Origin: Gemmatimonadota bacterium
GTDB taxonomy: Bacteria > JBHIER01 > G020348925
Length of the DNA: 21,524 nucleotides
Direction of reading: 5' to 3'
NCBI GenBank assembly: GCA_020348925.1
Contig: CP070758.1
Coordinates: 147,374-168,897 of the forward strand
This document shows, one piece after another, positions 6,862 through 14,491 of the stretch; position 1 is the first letter of the stretch, and every line of letters begins with the position of its first letter. Position numbers and translations under genes: made by a program. The notes under the pieces are model-generated. The model was not told the origin of the DNA and searched no databases. It saw only the letters and a list, made by a program, of their open reading frames with translations.

Positions 6862-7473
6862 ATGCTACTTGAACATCAAGGGAAGCGTCCGAAGATACAT
6901 GAATCCGTTTATATTGCCCCAACAGCAGTAGTGTGTGGGGATGTCACTATCGGTGAGAACAGTCGTATCCTTTTCGGAGCTGTGATCGTAGCCGAGGGCG
7001 GACCCGTAGTTATTGGCTCCCGATGCATCATCATGGAGAATGCGGTTATTCGTGCGACTCGTCGACATCCCACCCGCATCGGCTATCATGTATTGATCGG
7101 CCCGCGAGCGTATTTAACCGGTTGTACTATTGAGGATAATGCATTTCTCGCCACAGGGGCTACGGTATTTAATGAAGCACATATCGGAATGCGAGCCGAA
7201 GTGCGTATTAACGGTGTTGTTCATCTCAAGACAACCATTCCAGAGGATGCTGTCGTGCCGATTGGGTGGATAGCGATTGGTGATCCTGCCGAAATTCTCC
7301 CTCCGAAAGAGCATGAAAGAATCTGGAGTATTCAAGAGCCTTTGAGTTTTCCGCGAACCGTTTTTGGACTGGAGCGGGTTCCAGCCGGAGAATCGATCAT
7401 GCCCGAACTTACGAACCGCTATACCAGAGCTTTGGCAAAACATCGAGAGGATCACATCCTGGAGGAAGACTGA
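6862..7473 (+). CDS. gamma-carbonic-anhydrase-like hexapeptide-repeat protein lacking zinc ligands
   Basis: The 203-residue product is a left-handed beta-helix protein, with hexapeptide repeats over residues 15-110 and a helical C-terminal tail. It belongs to the gamma-carbonic-anhydrase/CaiE/YrdA-like superfamily, in the subgroup ending NGVVHLKTTIPEDAVVPIGW and then GDPAEILPPKEHERIW. The three positions that carry zinc-binding histidines in true gamma-class enzymes hold Arg64 (VIR instead of VIH), Pro81 (IGP instead of IGH) and Thr86 (LTG instead of VHG). Carbonic anhydrase activity is therefore unlikely, and an acyltransferase-like, binding or structural role is possible. The start has an AAGGCAAGG ribosome-binding site. 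It is probably not in the MFS operon, given the structured 230-base gap. Confidence 0.88.
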   Translation: MLLEHQGKRPKIHESVYIAPTAVVCGDVTIGENSRILFGAVIVAEGGPVVIGSRCIIMENAVIRATRRHPTRIGYHVLIGPRAYLTGCTIEDNAFLATGATVFNEAHIGMRAEVRINGVVHLKTTIPEDAVVPIGWIAIGDPAEILPPKEHERIWSIQEPLSFPRTVFGLERVPAGESIMPELTNRYTRALAKHREDHILEED

Positions 7474-7505
7474 TTATTGACCGGGAAAAATCTGACGAGC
7501 ACAAC

Positions 7506-7517
7506 TGCACATGTGCA
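7506..7517. repeat. 12-bp perfect palindrome
   Basis: TGCACATGTGCA is a perfect two-fold palindrome in the 91-base gap between the hexapeptide gene and the TfoX-N gene, 48 bases before the latter's start. It could be a dimeric regulator site or a short hairpin. No T-run follows, so it is not a terminator. Confidence 0.3.
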
Positions 7518-7564
7518 CTCGATCCAGGAGAGTGAAGTATCGCATAGAAAAAAGGTGATTATGT

Positions 7565-7894
7565 ATGGCATACAATGAACAGATCGAGGCGAGGATCACT
7601 AAAATAGTGTCACGGTGGAAAAGCATAGAGGCTAAAAATATGTTCGGAGGTGTCTGTCATCTGTTGCATGGTATCATGTTTTGTGGAGTCCATAAAAATT
7701 TTCTCATTCTTCGTTTGGGTCACCAGCGTGCTTTCCAGGCACTGAAAGAACCTTATGTGAAATCCTTTGATATTACCGGGAAACCGATGAAAGGATGGGT
7801 TATGGTTGAAGAAAAGGGTTTCAAAAGCGACGAAAAACTGAGAGAATGGCTGCATCAAGCGCGAGATTTTGTAAGAGCGTTACCGTCAAAGTGA
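7565..7894 (+). CDS. TfoX/Sxy N-terminal domain protein
   Basis: The 109-residue protein is a stand-alone TfoX N-terminal domain. It starts MAYNEQIEARI and carries the family's KNMFGGVCHLLHGIMFCGV block (about residues 24-42) and the DITGKPMKGWVMVEE block (about 69-83). In gamma-proteobacteria TfoX/Sxy is a competence regulator with CRP, but single-domain versions like this one occur widely in bacteria without known competence roles. Its function here is therefore unknown. An AAGGTGA ribosome-binding site precedes the ATG. No DNA-binding motif is seen. It is a small soluble cytoplasmic protein between two unrelated small enzyme genes. Confidence 0.85.
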   Translation: MAYNEQIEARITKIVSRWKSIEAKNMFGGVCHLLHGIMFCGVHKNFLILRLGHQRAFQALKEPYVKSFDITGKPMKGWVMVEEKGFKSDEKLREWLHQARDFVRALPSK

Positions 7895-7967
7895 GCTGTG
7901 TCACTCCCCATGTTTCTCACGAGGCGGGATTACGGTCAAAAAAATTTCACAGAAGGTGACATGGAAT

Positions 7968-8705
7968 ATGACAGAAGATCCTTTCAGGGAATTCGCAGCG
8001 TATTATGACAGAATGATTCAGGAAGAGCCGGATCGAGTCGAATTTTTCCGGACCTTGTTTAGAAAGCATGGCGTGAAATCAGTGCTTGATTGTGCCTGTG
8101 GTACAGGGAATGATTTGATTATGGTGCATAATTTCGGTCTGCAGGTTTGCGGTTCCGATATTTCGAAAGCGATGCTTGCTCAAGCTCGCAAGACGCTGAC
8201 CAAACATCAGATCGAAATCCCCCTCAAGCACTTGGATTTCCGTGAATTGCCGCAACACTATGATCAACGTTTTGAAGCAGTTCTTTGCCTGACGACTTCA
8301 CTGCCTCAGCTTCTGGAGGAAAGGGAGATTGGAAAGGCTCTGAAAAGTATGCGTGAGGTCTTAAAGCCGAAAGGTATACTCGTTTTGACACAAGGTTTGA
8401 CTGATGTTCAGTTAAAGACACACGTACGATTTGCACCCGCCGTAAATACCCCTGAGTTTTCTCGGATCATGGTAGTGGACTACTACCATGAGGAGTATGA
8501 GGTGAACGTTCTCGATCTGGGTCACACGCAGGATAATGATGAGTTCGACGTATACGGCGTTCGCTATCGAATCCTCCTTCGAGACGATTACGAGCGGCTT
8601 CTCCGGAAAACTGGATACAGCAGAATTGAATTTTACGGGGATTGGAATTTCAAACGGTACGACAAGGAAGAGAGCGAACTTCTTATTGTAGTGGCTCACA
8701 GGTGA
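7968..8705 (+). CDS. class I SAM-dependent methyltransferase
   Basis: The 245-residue protein is a class I Rossmann methyltransferase. Motif I is VLDCACGTGND (residues 39-49), followed by the acidic SAM-ribose position in VCGSDISKAMLAQAR. The MREVLKPKGILVL segment matches the usual motif before strand 5. The start of the domain, FAAYYDRM, resembles the glycine/sarcosine N-methyltransferase-like and ubiquinone/menaquinone-like groups, and the substrate cannot be told. An upstream GTG at 7956 is in frame, but it lies inside AGAAGGTGA, the ribosome-binding site for the ATG at 7968, so the latter is chosen. It lies 73 bases past the TfoX-N gene. Nothing clear is seen in the 143 bases between it and the convergent next gene. 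Confidence 0.87.
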   Translation: MTEDPFREFAAYYDRMIQEEPDRVEFFRTLFRKHGVKSVLDCACGTGNDLIMVHNFGLQVCGSDISKAMLAQARKTLTKHQIEIPLKHLDFRELPQHYDQRFEAVLCLTTSLPQLLEEREIGKALKSMREVLKPKGILVLTQGLTDVQLKTHVRFAPAVNTPEFSRIMVVDYYHEEYEVNVLDLGHTQDNDEFDVYGVRYRILLRDDYERLLRKTGYSRIEFYGDWNFKRYDKEESELLIVVAHR

Positions 8706-8848
8706 GGTCAAGGTTGACTATATGAAGATGATTTCTTGGCAGGCATAATTCTCCCTCTGTACAGCCATGAGCTACGGTATATGTTATCCGAATCATTGTG
8801 CTTTACTAAGCATTTAGATTACCCTTTGTCACTTCAAGATTCCATTCT

Positions 8849-9376
8849 TCACAATTCCCTGTGATCACATTTTTGAGCTCGCGCATCACCTTTATCTTTT
8901 CGACAAATTATTGGCAACCATTTTCCCGTTCGTCTCTTATAATGTGTGTACTCCTCTTTAAATCTTGCTTCGAGTAGCTTTTCCTCGTAGCTGGCAATGA
9001 AATTGTAGAATACGATTATTATTACGAGCACAAAGAGAGAGAGAAGCGATGCTGTAAAGACCGTGAGACCGAAGTAAAACAAAATACATGCTAAATATAA
9101 AGGATGCCGTACATACCGGAAGACACCGGACGAAAGCACGCCGATTGGAGGTTCTTCAGGATTGAGAACGACATGTCCGGTTCTGAAGAGGAATATAGCC
9201 GTGATGAGTGAAGAACACAGGATAACAAAACGGATGAAAAGAGGCACGTACTGCGAGGCGAATGTTGATGCCTGAAGAAGGAAAGAATCCATTACCCAGA
9301 GAAAAAGAAATACGACAAGTAATATCAGTTGTCCGGCATCACCGAAAGGGTGCTCACCACTTTTGTCTTTCATCAT
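8849..9376 (-). CDS. isoprenylcysteine carboxyl methyltransferase-family membrane protein
   Basis: The 175-residue integral membrane protein has about four to five hydrophobic helices. It carries the conserved SAM-binding core of the ICMT/PEMT-like superfamily: GVFRYVRHPLYLA (residues 84-96), then a second motif, YEEKLLEARFKEEYTHYKRR, with the conserved E and RF...Y pattern, before GKWLP. Bacterial members methylate small lipids or unknown substrates. The protein has no CaaX partner in view, so the specific substrate is unknown. The gene starts with tandem ATG codons (9376), preceded by an AGGA. It is convergent with the methyltransferase gene to its left. Confidence 0.82.
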   Translation of the reverse strand: MMKDKSGEHPFGDAGQLILLVVFLFLWVMDSFLLQASTFASQYVPLFIRFVILCSSLITAIFLFRTGHVVLNPEEPPIGVLSSGVFRYVRHPLYLACILFYFGLTVFTASLLSLFVLVIIIVFYNFIASYEEKLLEARFKEEYTHYKRRTGKWLPIICRKDKGDARAQKCDHREL

Positions 9377-9763
9377 TCACACGTTCCTGCCGGCCATCAG
9401 ACTTACGTGATATGAAGAGCGCAGGAAAGAGCCATTCGAAGTCCCCGAAGATTGAATATTTTAACCGCCTTTCCTTCGATCTCTATTTCTTTTAATGATA
9501 GTACCCTCAATAGTGTCATTCGTAAGACCATTGTACCGGATGTTTCATTTTGAACGGAGCCCGTTCGGCTCGCTCTGGTACCCATGATCACTCCGAAGGA
9601 GGCAGGATTGAGTCGAGGCAACGGTCAATGCGTCTGTCTTTGTTTTCTATTGTATGCTCAGGACAGGTCCTGCGAAGAGTGACATCTCATCTAAAATTCT
9701 TCACCCGCTACATCGGACTGAGAAGTAACATTGAAGGTATAATGTGTGCAAAGAATCGCGCAG
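9377..9763. other. 387-base intergenic region with no supported gene
   Basis: This gap lies between the membrane methyltransferase and the NTF2-like gene, both on the minus strand. Open frames here have no recognisable homology and poor ribosome-binding sites. It contains a short hairpin GAGCC/GGCTC (9557-9571) and a CAGGAC-AG-GTCCTG inverted repeat (9659-9672), neither with a T-run. It probably holds the leader of the membrane methyltransferase gene and the 3' end of the NTF2-like transcript. Confidence 0.5.
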
Positions 9764-10243
9764 TTAGGAATGAATGATATTTACAATGCGCCATTCTTGT
9801 TCAATCTTCAACATGTGAAGAAAATCGATGACTCGTCGTTTTGAGTCTACGATGAATACTATCTTTACCTGTGCTGCGGATCCTATCTGATCAATCTCCA
9901 CTATACTGTAATCGAGTTTTTGAAAAGGCGGATTCTTCGGATCAAATCGCTTGGACCACTTTTCGAGCGTCGTTTGATGAAATTGTCCGTCTCTCCCAGC
10001 GCTCATGGTCTTTGCTTCCGGAACACAGATGGTTCGTATGAGATCGAAATTGCGATTTTGCAAGCCCTTGACATACAATTCTTCGACAATTTTCTCGATC
10101 ACAAATTCCTCCGCGAGATGACTTTGATTCTCTTCCCCTATCGAATGAGCTGAAACTGATCCAGTGTTAATGAATTGATTTGAAGCGCCCATTACAAGAA
10201 TGAGAATGAAAGTGTTCAAACAAGTGAAACCCGGTAATTTCAT
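9764..10243 (-). CDS. secreted NTF2-like protein (lumazine-binding-like)
   Basis: The 159-residue product has a hydrophobic signal peptide ending near SVSA-H (residues 1-32), then an NTF2-like domain. Segments such as VEELYVKGLQNRNFDLIRT, AGRDGQFHQTTLEKWSKRF and EQEWRIVNIIHS match the putative lumazine-binding (Lumazine_bd_2)/SnoaL-like pattern. These cone-shaped domains bind small ligands or are enzymes, and no catalytic set is evident here. The frame extends further upstream to 10297, but GGAGGTGAT is spaced seven bases from ATG 10243 and the signal peptide begins there, so this start is preferred. It is probably periplasmic. A long inverted repeat lies 49-94 bases upstream (10292-10337). 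Confidence 0.82.
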   Translation of the reverse strand: MKLPGFTCLNTFILILVMGASNQFINTGSVSAHSIGEENQSHLAEEFVIEKIVEELYVKGLQNRNFDLIRTICVPEAKTMSAGRDGQFHQTTLEKWSKRFDPKNPPFQKLDYSIVEIDQIGSAAQVKIVFIVDSKRRVIDFLHMLKIEQEWRIVNIIHS

Positions 10244-10291
10244 AATATCACCTCCCAATGCGATTCTTGTTATTGATTCCTGGACACATTC

Positions 10292-10337
10292 ATTCACAAA
10301 CCACGAGGATGCAGAGCATGCGGAGGCGTTTGTGAAT
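10292..10337. repeat. inverted repeat with perfect 10-bp arms and nested hairpin
   Basis: ATTCACAAAC at 10292-10301 and its exact complement GTTTGTGAAT at 10328-10337 flank a 26-base centre, which itself contains ATGC-AGA-GCAT (10309-10319). It lies upstream of the NTF2-like gene and downstream of the SDR gene. It could be an operator, a cruciform or hairpin in the leader RNA, or a small inverted-repeat element. There is no T-run, so terminator function is doubtful. Confidence 0.5.
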
Positions 10338-10443
10338 CTTATGTTTCAGTACGTGATCTGAGGCACATGTTGTTTTAACGTTTCATTACGATATGCGTTG
10401 TGTTCATCTCTATCATGCCGATTGCATGCGTGCGTGTCCACAT

Positions 10444-11430
10444 CTATGGCCAAGCTGACTCGTAGGCTGCGATAATTGTGTCCATCATTCGGTTTAATTC
10501 TTCATCCACCACCTGACGGGACGGATCAGCATCATACCAGGTCATGATTTCCTCAGCACCAAGACTAAAGGGGATAGTTGCCACATAGTCCGGTACGATG
10601 CGCTTTATTTTGGTGTTGTCAAAGACCATGCTGTGGGCTTTGTCACCCAACAGGTTTGCACCCCATTCTGGATCAAAGGCCGCAATAAACTTCGACGGTA
10701 TATGAACACTATTGGCCTCTGTGCCTGCAGCCCGTGCCACGATATCGAGTATATGGTTCCAGGTCAGCGCCTCATCCGAGGTGATGTGAAAGACCTCGCC
10801 AAGCGCATGATTGTTGCCCAGCAACCCGACGAACCCCTTGGCGAAATCGCGATGGTGAGTCAGAACCCACAAAGAGGTGCCATCACCGTGGACGATGACC
10901 TTCTTCCCTTTGCGCAGGCGGTCCACGACAGTGTATTTACCATACAGAGGCAACGAGGTGCGGTCGTAGGTGTGTGAAGGACGGACAATGGTGATGGGAA
11001 ATTTTCCCCGGCGATATGCTTGCATCAGTCTCTCTTCACATGCAATTTTGTCTTGTGAATATGTCCAGTAGGGATTGTATAACGGAGTGGACTCGGTGAC
11101 TGGCAGGTTCAGTGGTGGTGTCTGGTAGGCCGAAGCGGAACTGATGAAGATATACTGGTGAGTACGGTCCCGGAAAAGTTCGAGATCCGTCTCGATGTGC
11201 TCAGGTGTGAAAGCGATCCAATTGACCACTGCATCGAATGTCATTTCTCCCAGCGCTCTTTTGGCTGAGTTTTTATCGCGAATATCACACTGTAAAAGGT
11301 GAGCCGCATCCGGCACTGGTCGACGTGTCTTACCACGATTCAACAGGAAAATATCGATACCGCGATCTACGGCCAGTTGAGTGCAGGCAGAGCTGATTAT
11401 CCCTGTACCGCCGATGAAGAGAATCCTCAT
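10444..11430 (-). CDS. NAD-dependent epimerase/dehydratase (extended SDR)
   Basis: The 328-residue enzyme is an extended short-chain dehydrogenase. It has an N-terminal FIGGTGIISSA dinucleotide-binding loop (residues 5-15), an acidic position in the LLQCDIRD segment, ISSASAYQ (96-103) and the catalytic YSQDK (Tyr124, Lys128). The C-terminal half has the substrate-lid pattern of NAD-dependent epimerases, with VHGDGTSLWVLTHHRDFAKG. The sequence resembles isoflavone-reductase or CSP41-like members rather than a specific sugar epimerase, so the substrate is open. It is separated from threonine synthase by a 60-base gap holding a REP-like palindrome. No strong ribosome-binding site precedes the ATG. 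Confidence 0.87.
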   Translation of the reverse strand: MRILFIGGTGIISSACTQLAVDRGIDIFLLNRGKTRRPVPDAAHLLQCDIRDKNSAKRALGEMTFDAVVNWIAFTPEHIETDLELFRDRTHQYIFISSASAYQTPPLNLPVTESTPLYNPYWTYSQDKIACEERLMQAYRRGKFPITIVRPSHTYDRTSLPLYGKYTVVDRLRKGKKVIVHGDGTSLWVLTHHRDFAKGFVGLLGNNHALGEVFHITSDEALTWNHILDIVARAAGTEANSVHIPSKFIAAFDPEWGANLLGDKAHSMVFDNTKIKRIVPDYVATIPFSLGAEEIMTWYDADPSRQVVDEELNRMMDTIIAAYESAWP

Positions 11431-11465
11431 GAGGATTTCTCACTTGAGAGAGGAATAACGTTGAG

Positions 11466-11486
11466 AAAAGGGGACGGTCCCCATTT
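11466..11486. repeat. REP-like palindrome GGGGAC-G-GTCCCC after thrC
   Basis: GGGGAC (11470-11475) and GTCCCC (11477-11482) form a perfect palindrome around one base, flanked by AAAA and ATTTT. Read on the minus strand it sits just past the thrC stop codon and is followed by a T-run, so it may act as an intrinsic terminator for thrC. Closely related palindromes occur at 12683-12694 and 15759-15775. Confidence 0.55.
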
Positions 11487-11490
11487 TGTG

Positions 11491-12663
11491 CTAAAGCATC
11501 TCTGAAACATCCGGATATTTAAGTCCTGTGCCGGTATTAAAAAGCACAACTCGCTCCTCCGATGAAATCCACCCTTCCTTTCGTAAGATCTCAAGGGCTG
11601 CAAGGGTGGCGCCTCCTTCCGGGCAGGCGAAGATCCCTTCAAGACTGGACATGCGCATTTGAGCTTCGACCAACGCTCTATCGGAAACTGCGAGAGCTGT
11701 ACCGTTGCTTTCACGAAGAATTCGGAGTATTAAAAAATCTCCCAAGGCTAAGGGCACGCGGAGACCAGCTGCGACAGTGCGGGCATTTTCCCAGGGTTCC
11801 GCATATTCTTCCCCGGCATGAAATGCACGGGGAATAGGAGCACACCCTTCGGCTTGCACAGCGACCATACGGGGCCGGTGAGAGTCAATCCAACTCAACT
11901 GCTCAAGTTCATGAAATGCTTTCCACATACCGATAAGCCCTGTGCCTCCCCCTGTAGGATAAATGATCACATCAGGAAGTTGCCAATTGAGCTGTTCGGC
12001 CAATTCATATCCCATCGTCTTTTTGCCTTCTATGCGATAGGGTTCCTTGAGTGTCGACAGTGAAAACCAGTTGTTCTGCTCGGCTTTTTCCTTCGCCTCA
12101 AGACCGCAATCCGTAATATTACCGTCCACAAGTGTGACAGACGCACCAAGAGCTCGGCACTCCTGCAGAAAGGAGGACGGTACATCCTTCGGCATGAAAA
12201 CGTGAGCTTTCATTCCAGCTCTGGCGGCATATGCGGACATGGCTCCCGCAGCATTGCCTGCTGAAGGTATAATGATCTCCATGACTCCCAGTTCCAAGGC
12301 TCGAGCGATAGCCACACACAGCCCTCTCGCTTTAAAGGAACCCGTGGGATTAAGACCTTCGTCTTTAATGAAAATATGTGGCATTTCCAGAGTTTTACAA
12401 AGCCGTTGTGCATGGAGAAGAGGTGTATATCCTTCACCCAATCGGATTGCCATGTTTGCATCTCGTAGTGGAAGTACTTCACGATAACGCCACATATCCG
12501 GCTCTCGGGTTTGAAGCGACTCACGATCCCACGTTTTCTTCACAGCTTCAAAATCGTACCGGACCAGGAGCGGGCGCTGGCAATCAGGGCAGAGAGTATG
12601 GAGCTCATCAGCATCGTAATGTCTACCGCAGAGCGAGCATTCCAAATGTGTCATATTACTCAT
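11491..12663 (-). CDS. thrC: threonine synthase
   Basis: The 390-residue pyridoxal-phosphate enzyme converts O-phosphohomoserine to threonine, the last step of threonine synthesis, in the cytoplasm. It begins with a small zinc ribbon (Cys9, Cys12, Cys25, Cys28), common in one class of bacterial and archaeal threonine synthases. The PLP lysine is Lys111 in NPTGSFKARG; PSAGNAAGAMSAYAARAG and the glycine-rich PTGGGTGLIGMW are the cofactor-phosphate region. The N-terminal and PLP regions look complete. Other fold-type II members such as cysteate synthase share these motifs, so exact substrate specificity is inferred. The start at 12663 has a GGA about 8 bases upstream. A REP-like hairpin sits in its leader. 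Confidence 0.88.
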   Translation of the reverse strand: MSNMTHLECSLCGRHYDADELHTLCPDCQRPLLVRYDFEAVKKTWDRESLQTREPDMWRYREVLPLRDANMAIRLGEGYTPLLHAQRLCKTLEMPHIFIKDEGLNPTGSFKARGLCVAIARALELGVMEIIIPSAGNAAGAMSAYAARAGMKAHVFMPKDVPSSFLQECRALGASVTLVDGNITDCGLEAKEKAEQNNWFSLSTLKEPYRIEGKKTMGYELAEQLNWQLPDVIIYPTGGGTGLIGMWKAFHELEQLSWIDSHRPRMVAVQAEGCAPIPRAFHAGEEYAEPWENARTVAAGLRVPLALGDFLILRILRESNGTALAVSDRALVEAQMRMSSLEGIFACPEGGATLAALEILRKEGWISSEERVVLFNTGTGLKYPDVSEML

Positions 12664-12682
12664 TCAGGAATTCCTTTGAACC

Positions 12683-12710
12683 GGGACAAGTCCCCCTTTT
12701 CCAAAGGGGG
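12683..12710. repeat. compound REP-like palindrome in the thrC leader
   Basis: Two overlapping inverted repeats lie together: GGGAC-AA-GTCCC (12683-12694) and CCCCCTTT-TCC-AAAGGGGG (12692-12710). The unit resembles the short GC-rich palindromic repeats dispersed in many environmental bacterial genomes. In one frame it encodes the often-seen DKSPFSKGG-type string, a hallmark of such repeats rather than a protein. It lies 20-47 bases upstream of the thrC start codon, so it would be in the 5' leader of that mRNA. Confidence 0.6.
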
Positions 12711-12761
12711 GATTTAGGGAAATTTATAATCTACAATGTTGTGGCATCTTTTCAACGAAAT

Positions 12762-13109
12762 TTATCCTCGTTTTGACCAGAAATCGAATGACCGCCCCGG
12801 GACGAAGATATCGATGCCGGATGACGGCTGGTCTAACGGATTTGTGACGACATGCGGTTCGCCGCCGGGTATATATGCCGCATCACCCTCGGCAAGTTCT
12901 TGCTCCCCGTCAACGTCCGTCATAATTTTAAGCTTGCCGTCGAGGACAACAAGGATCTGTGCGTTTGGATGCTCGTGGCGAGGCGAAGCATGTTTCGGAG
13001 GTTTCACAAAGTGCTCGACGGATATGTCTTCCTTGCTGCAAAGACTCACTCGCTTCCAGTCCTTCTCCGGCTCATAACTCTCGGCTTCATGAAAATGGGT
13101 AACGATCAT
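12762..13109 (-). CDS. cupin domain protein
   Basis: The 115-residue protein is a single small cupin. Metal-binding motif 1 is PRHEHPNAQILVVLDGKL (His45, His47, Gln51) and motif 2 is EGDAAYIPGGEPHVV (His86), so a 2-His/Gln/His site is intact. Such proteins can be dioxygenases, isomerases or metal-binding sensors, and no more specific function is visible. The frame opens further upstream to 13160, but a GGAG ribosome-binding site is spaced eight bases from ATG 13109, which starts MIVTHFHEAE as in typical relatives, so that start is chosen. It diverges from the YpdA gene across a 385-base AT-rich gap. Confidence 0.85.
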   Translation of the reverse strand: MIVTHFHEAESYEPEKDWKRVSLCSKEDISVEHFVKPPKHASPRHEHPNAQILVVLDGKLKIMTDVDGEQELAEGDAAYIPGGEPHVVTNPLDQPSSGIDIFVPGRSFDFWSKRG

Positions 13110-13494
13110 ACGTTTGTCTCCAAGATCAAGGTTCATTGGTAATTGAATTACAAAGTACATACTGTATCATTCTGCTTAATTTAATATTTTTTCCTCGAAA
13201 ACCATGGGAAAAATCGCTGGAGAGTTAAAGTGTGGTTGTACTTCATCCAAAAATATAATATAAATATGAGTACTTCGAAAGACCAAGAACAGTGGTGAGA
13301 GGATCAAGATCCGGAATTTGCCCCTGATACCCAAGGATTTTAAGTTTTGTTTGACAAAGGGGAAATCTGTATTACATTTTATGAGCTCGAAATAAGAAAT
13401 GGCAATTTCTCGATGCCGTTTATATGGAGTTGTATTAAGTAATGAAGTGGGGAATGTGCCGTGTGGGAGATTTAAAAGGGAAGGGTTCTTTCAA
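13110..13494. other. divergent AT-rich intergenic region
   Basis: This 385-base stretch separates the divergent cupin and YpdA genes. Its middle (about 13175-13270) is very A+T rich, as expected for promoter DNA. It contains a good plus-strand promoter candidate at 13351-13378. Short open frames occur, including one interrupted by TGA near 13290, but none has a ribosome-binding site or recognisable product. I see no RNA gene. Confidence 0.5.
13351..13378 (+). promoter_or_regulatory. predicted promoter of the YpdA gene
   Basis: A perfect TTGACA at 13351-13356 and TACATT at 13373-13378 form a -35/-10 pair with 16-base spacing. The leader to the ATG at 13495 would be roughly 110 bases. The perfect -35 box supports the call; the -10 box matches four of six consensus bases. 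Confidence 0.45.
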
Positions 13495-14475
13495 ATGAGA
13501 AATGAACATCCAAAGTATGATGTACTCATCGTCGGGGGAGGTCCGATTGGGCTCGCCTGTGGAATAGAAGCTCAAAAAAGATGCCTGTCTCACATCATCG
13601 TTGAAAAAGGCTGTCTGGTGAATTCAATTTTTCATTACCCGACGAACATGACGTTCTTTTCCACTTCCGACAGGCTGGAAATAGGGGAGGTCCCGTTTAT
13701 CTCGCATGGGGACAAGCCGACCCGGCGCGAGGCATTGGAGTATTACCGGCGAGTGACAGGTTCCTGGAAATTGAATATTAGAACATACGAGCGAGTCATC
13801 GATGTAAAGGGGGAGGTCGGAAATTTTGAGGTCGTCTCTGAAAAAGGCGGATATTTCTCCAAGGCTGTAATTGTTGCCACCGGGTATTACGATCGTCCCA
13901 ACCTGCTCAATATTCCGGGTGAAGAATTATCGAAAGTCCGGCACTATTATGACGAACCGCATCCCTATGCGTATCGAAAGGTTGCCGTTGTCGGGGCGTC
14001 CAATTCGGCAGTGGATGTTGCCCTGGAATTGTATCGTGTCGGGGCTGAGGTTACATTGATTGTTCGGGAATCGAAACTGTGGGAGGGGATAAAATATTGG
14101 GTGAAACCGGACATTGAAAACCGTATCAAAGAAGGGTCGATAAAAGCATATTTTGATTCGAATGTAACTCGCATTTCTGAAAGTGAAATCGAAGTGAAAA
14201 CAACTGACGGAACAGTTACGTTGGAAAACGATTATGTCATGGCGATGACCGGATACCACGCCGATTTTGATTTTTTGTCGCGTATCGGAATTCATTTAGC
14301 CGATGATGGATATTTCACACCAGCGTGTGATTTGGAAACCTTTGAAAGCAACAGGAGTGGAATTTTTCTGGCCGGGGTTGTTTGTGGGGGAATGGAGACT
14401 TCCAAATTATTCATAGAGAATTCTCGAGAGCATGCCGTAAAAATCTTCGACTATATTGATATCATTTTGAAGTGA
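13495..14475 (+). CDS. ypdA: YpdA-family FAD/NAD(P) oxidoreductase (putative bacillithiol disulfide reductase)
   Basis: The 326-residue flavoprotein matches the YpdA family in length and sequence. It has an FAD-binding VLIVGGGPIGLACG (residues 10-23), then NSIFHYPTNMTFFSTSDRLEIG, AVIVATGYYDRPN and a second dinucleotide fold, KVAVVGASNSAVDVALELY (about 161-179). The C-terminus has GIFLAGVVCGG with FIENSREHA. YpdA reduces bacillithiol disulfide with NADPH in Firmicutes, and a similar redox role is inferred here. It lacks the Cys found at position 14 of the S. aureus enzyme, with Ile18 at the equivalent place. The frame is open from 13399, but GGGAAGGG precedes the ATG at 13495, and the resulting length equals known YpdA. 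Confidence 0.88.
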   Translation: MRNEHPKYDVLIVGGGPIGLACGIEAQKRCLSHIIVEKGCLVNSIFHYPTNMTFFSTSDRLEIGEVPFISHGDKPTRREALEYYRRVTGSWKLNIRTYERVIDVKGEVGNFEVVSEKGGYFSKAVIVATGYYDRPNLLNIPGEELSKVRHYYDEPHPYAYRKVAVVGASNSAVDVALELYRVGAEVTLIVRESKLWEGIKYWVKPDIENRIKEGSIKAYFDSNVTRISESEIEVKTTDGTVTLENDYVMAMTGYHADFDFLSRIGIHLADDGYFTPACDLETFESNRSGIFLAGVVCGGMETSKLFIENSREHAVKIFDYIDIILK

Positions 14476-14491
14476 GAGATATGAATTAAAT

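Noticed and set aside
13255-13345. Short frame MSTSKDQEQW interrupted by TGA and continuing as EDQDPEFAPDTQGF, which looked like a decayed or selenocysteine-type gene
   Set aside because: No ribosome-binding site, no SECIS-like hairpin seen, no recognisable family and only about 25 codons in total; it is in an intergenic AT-rich region.
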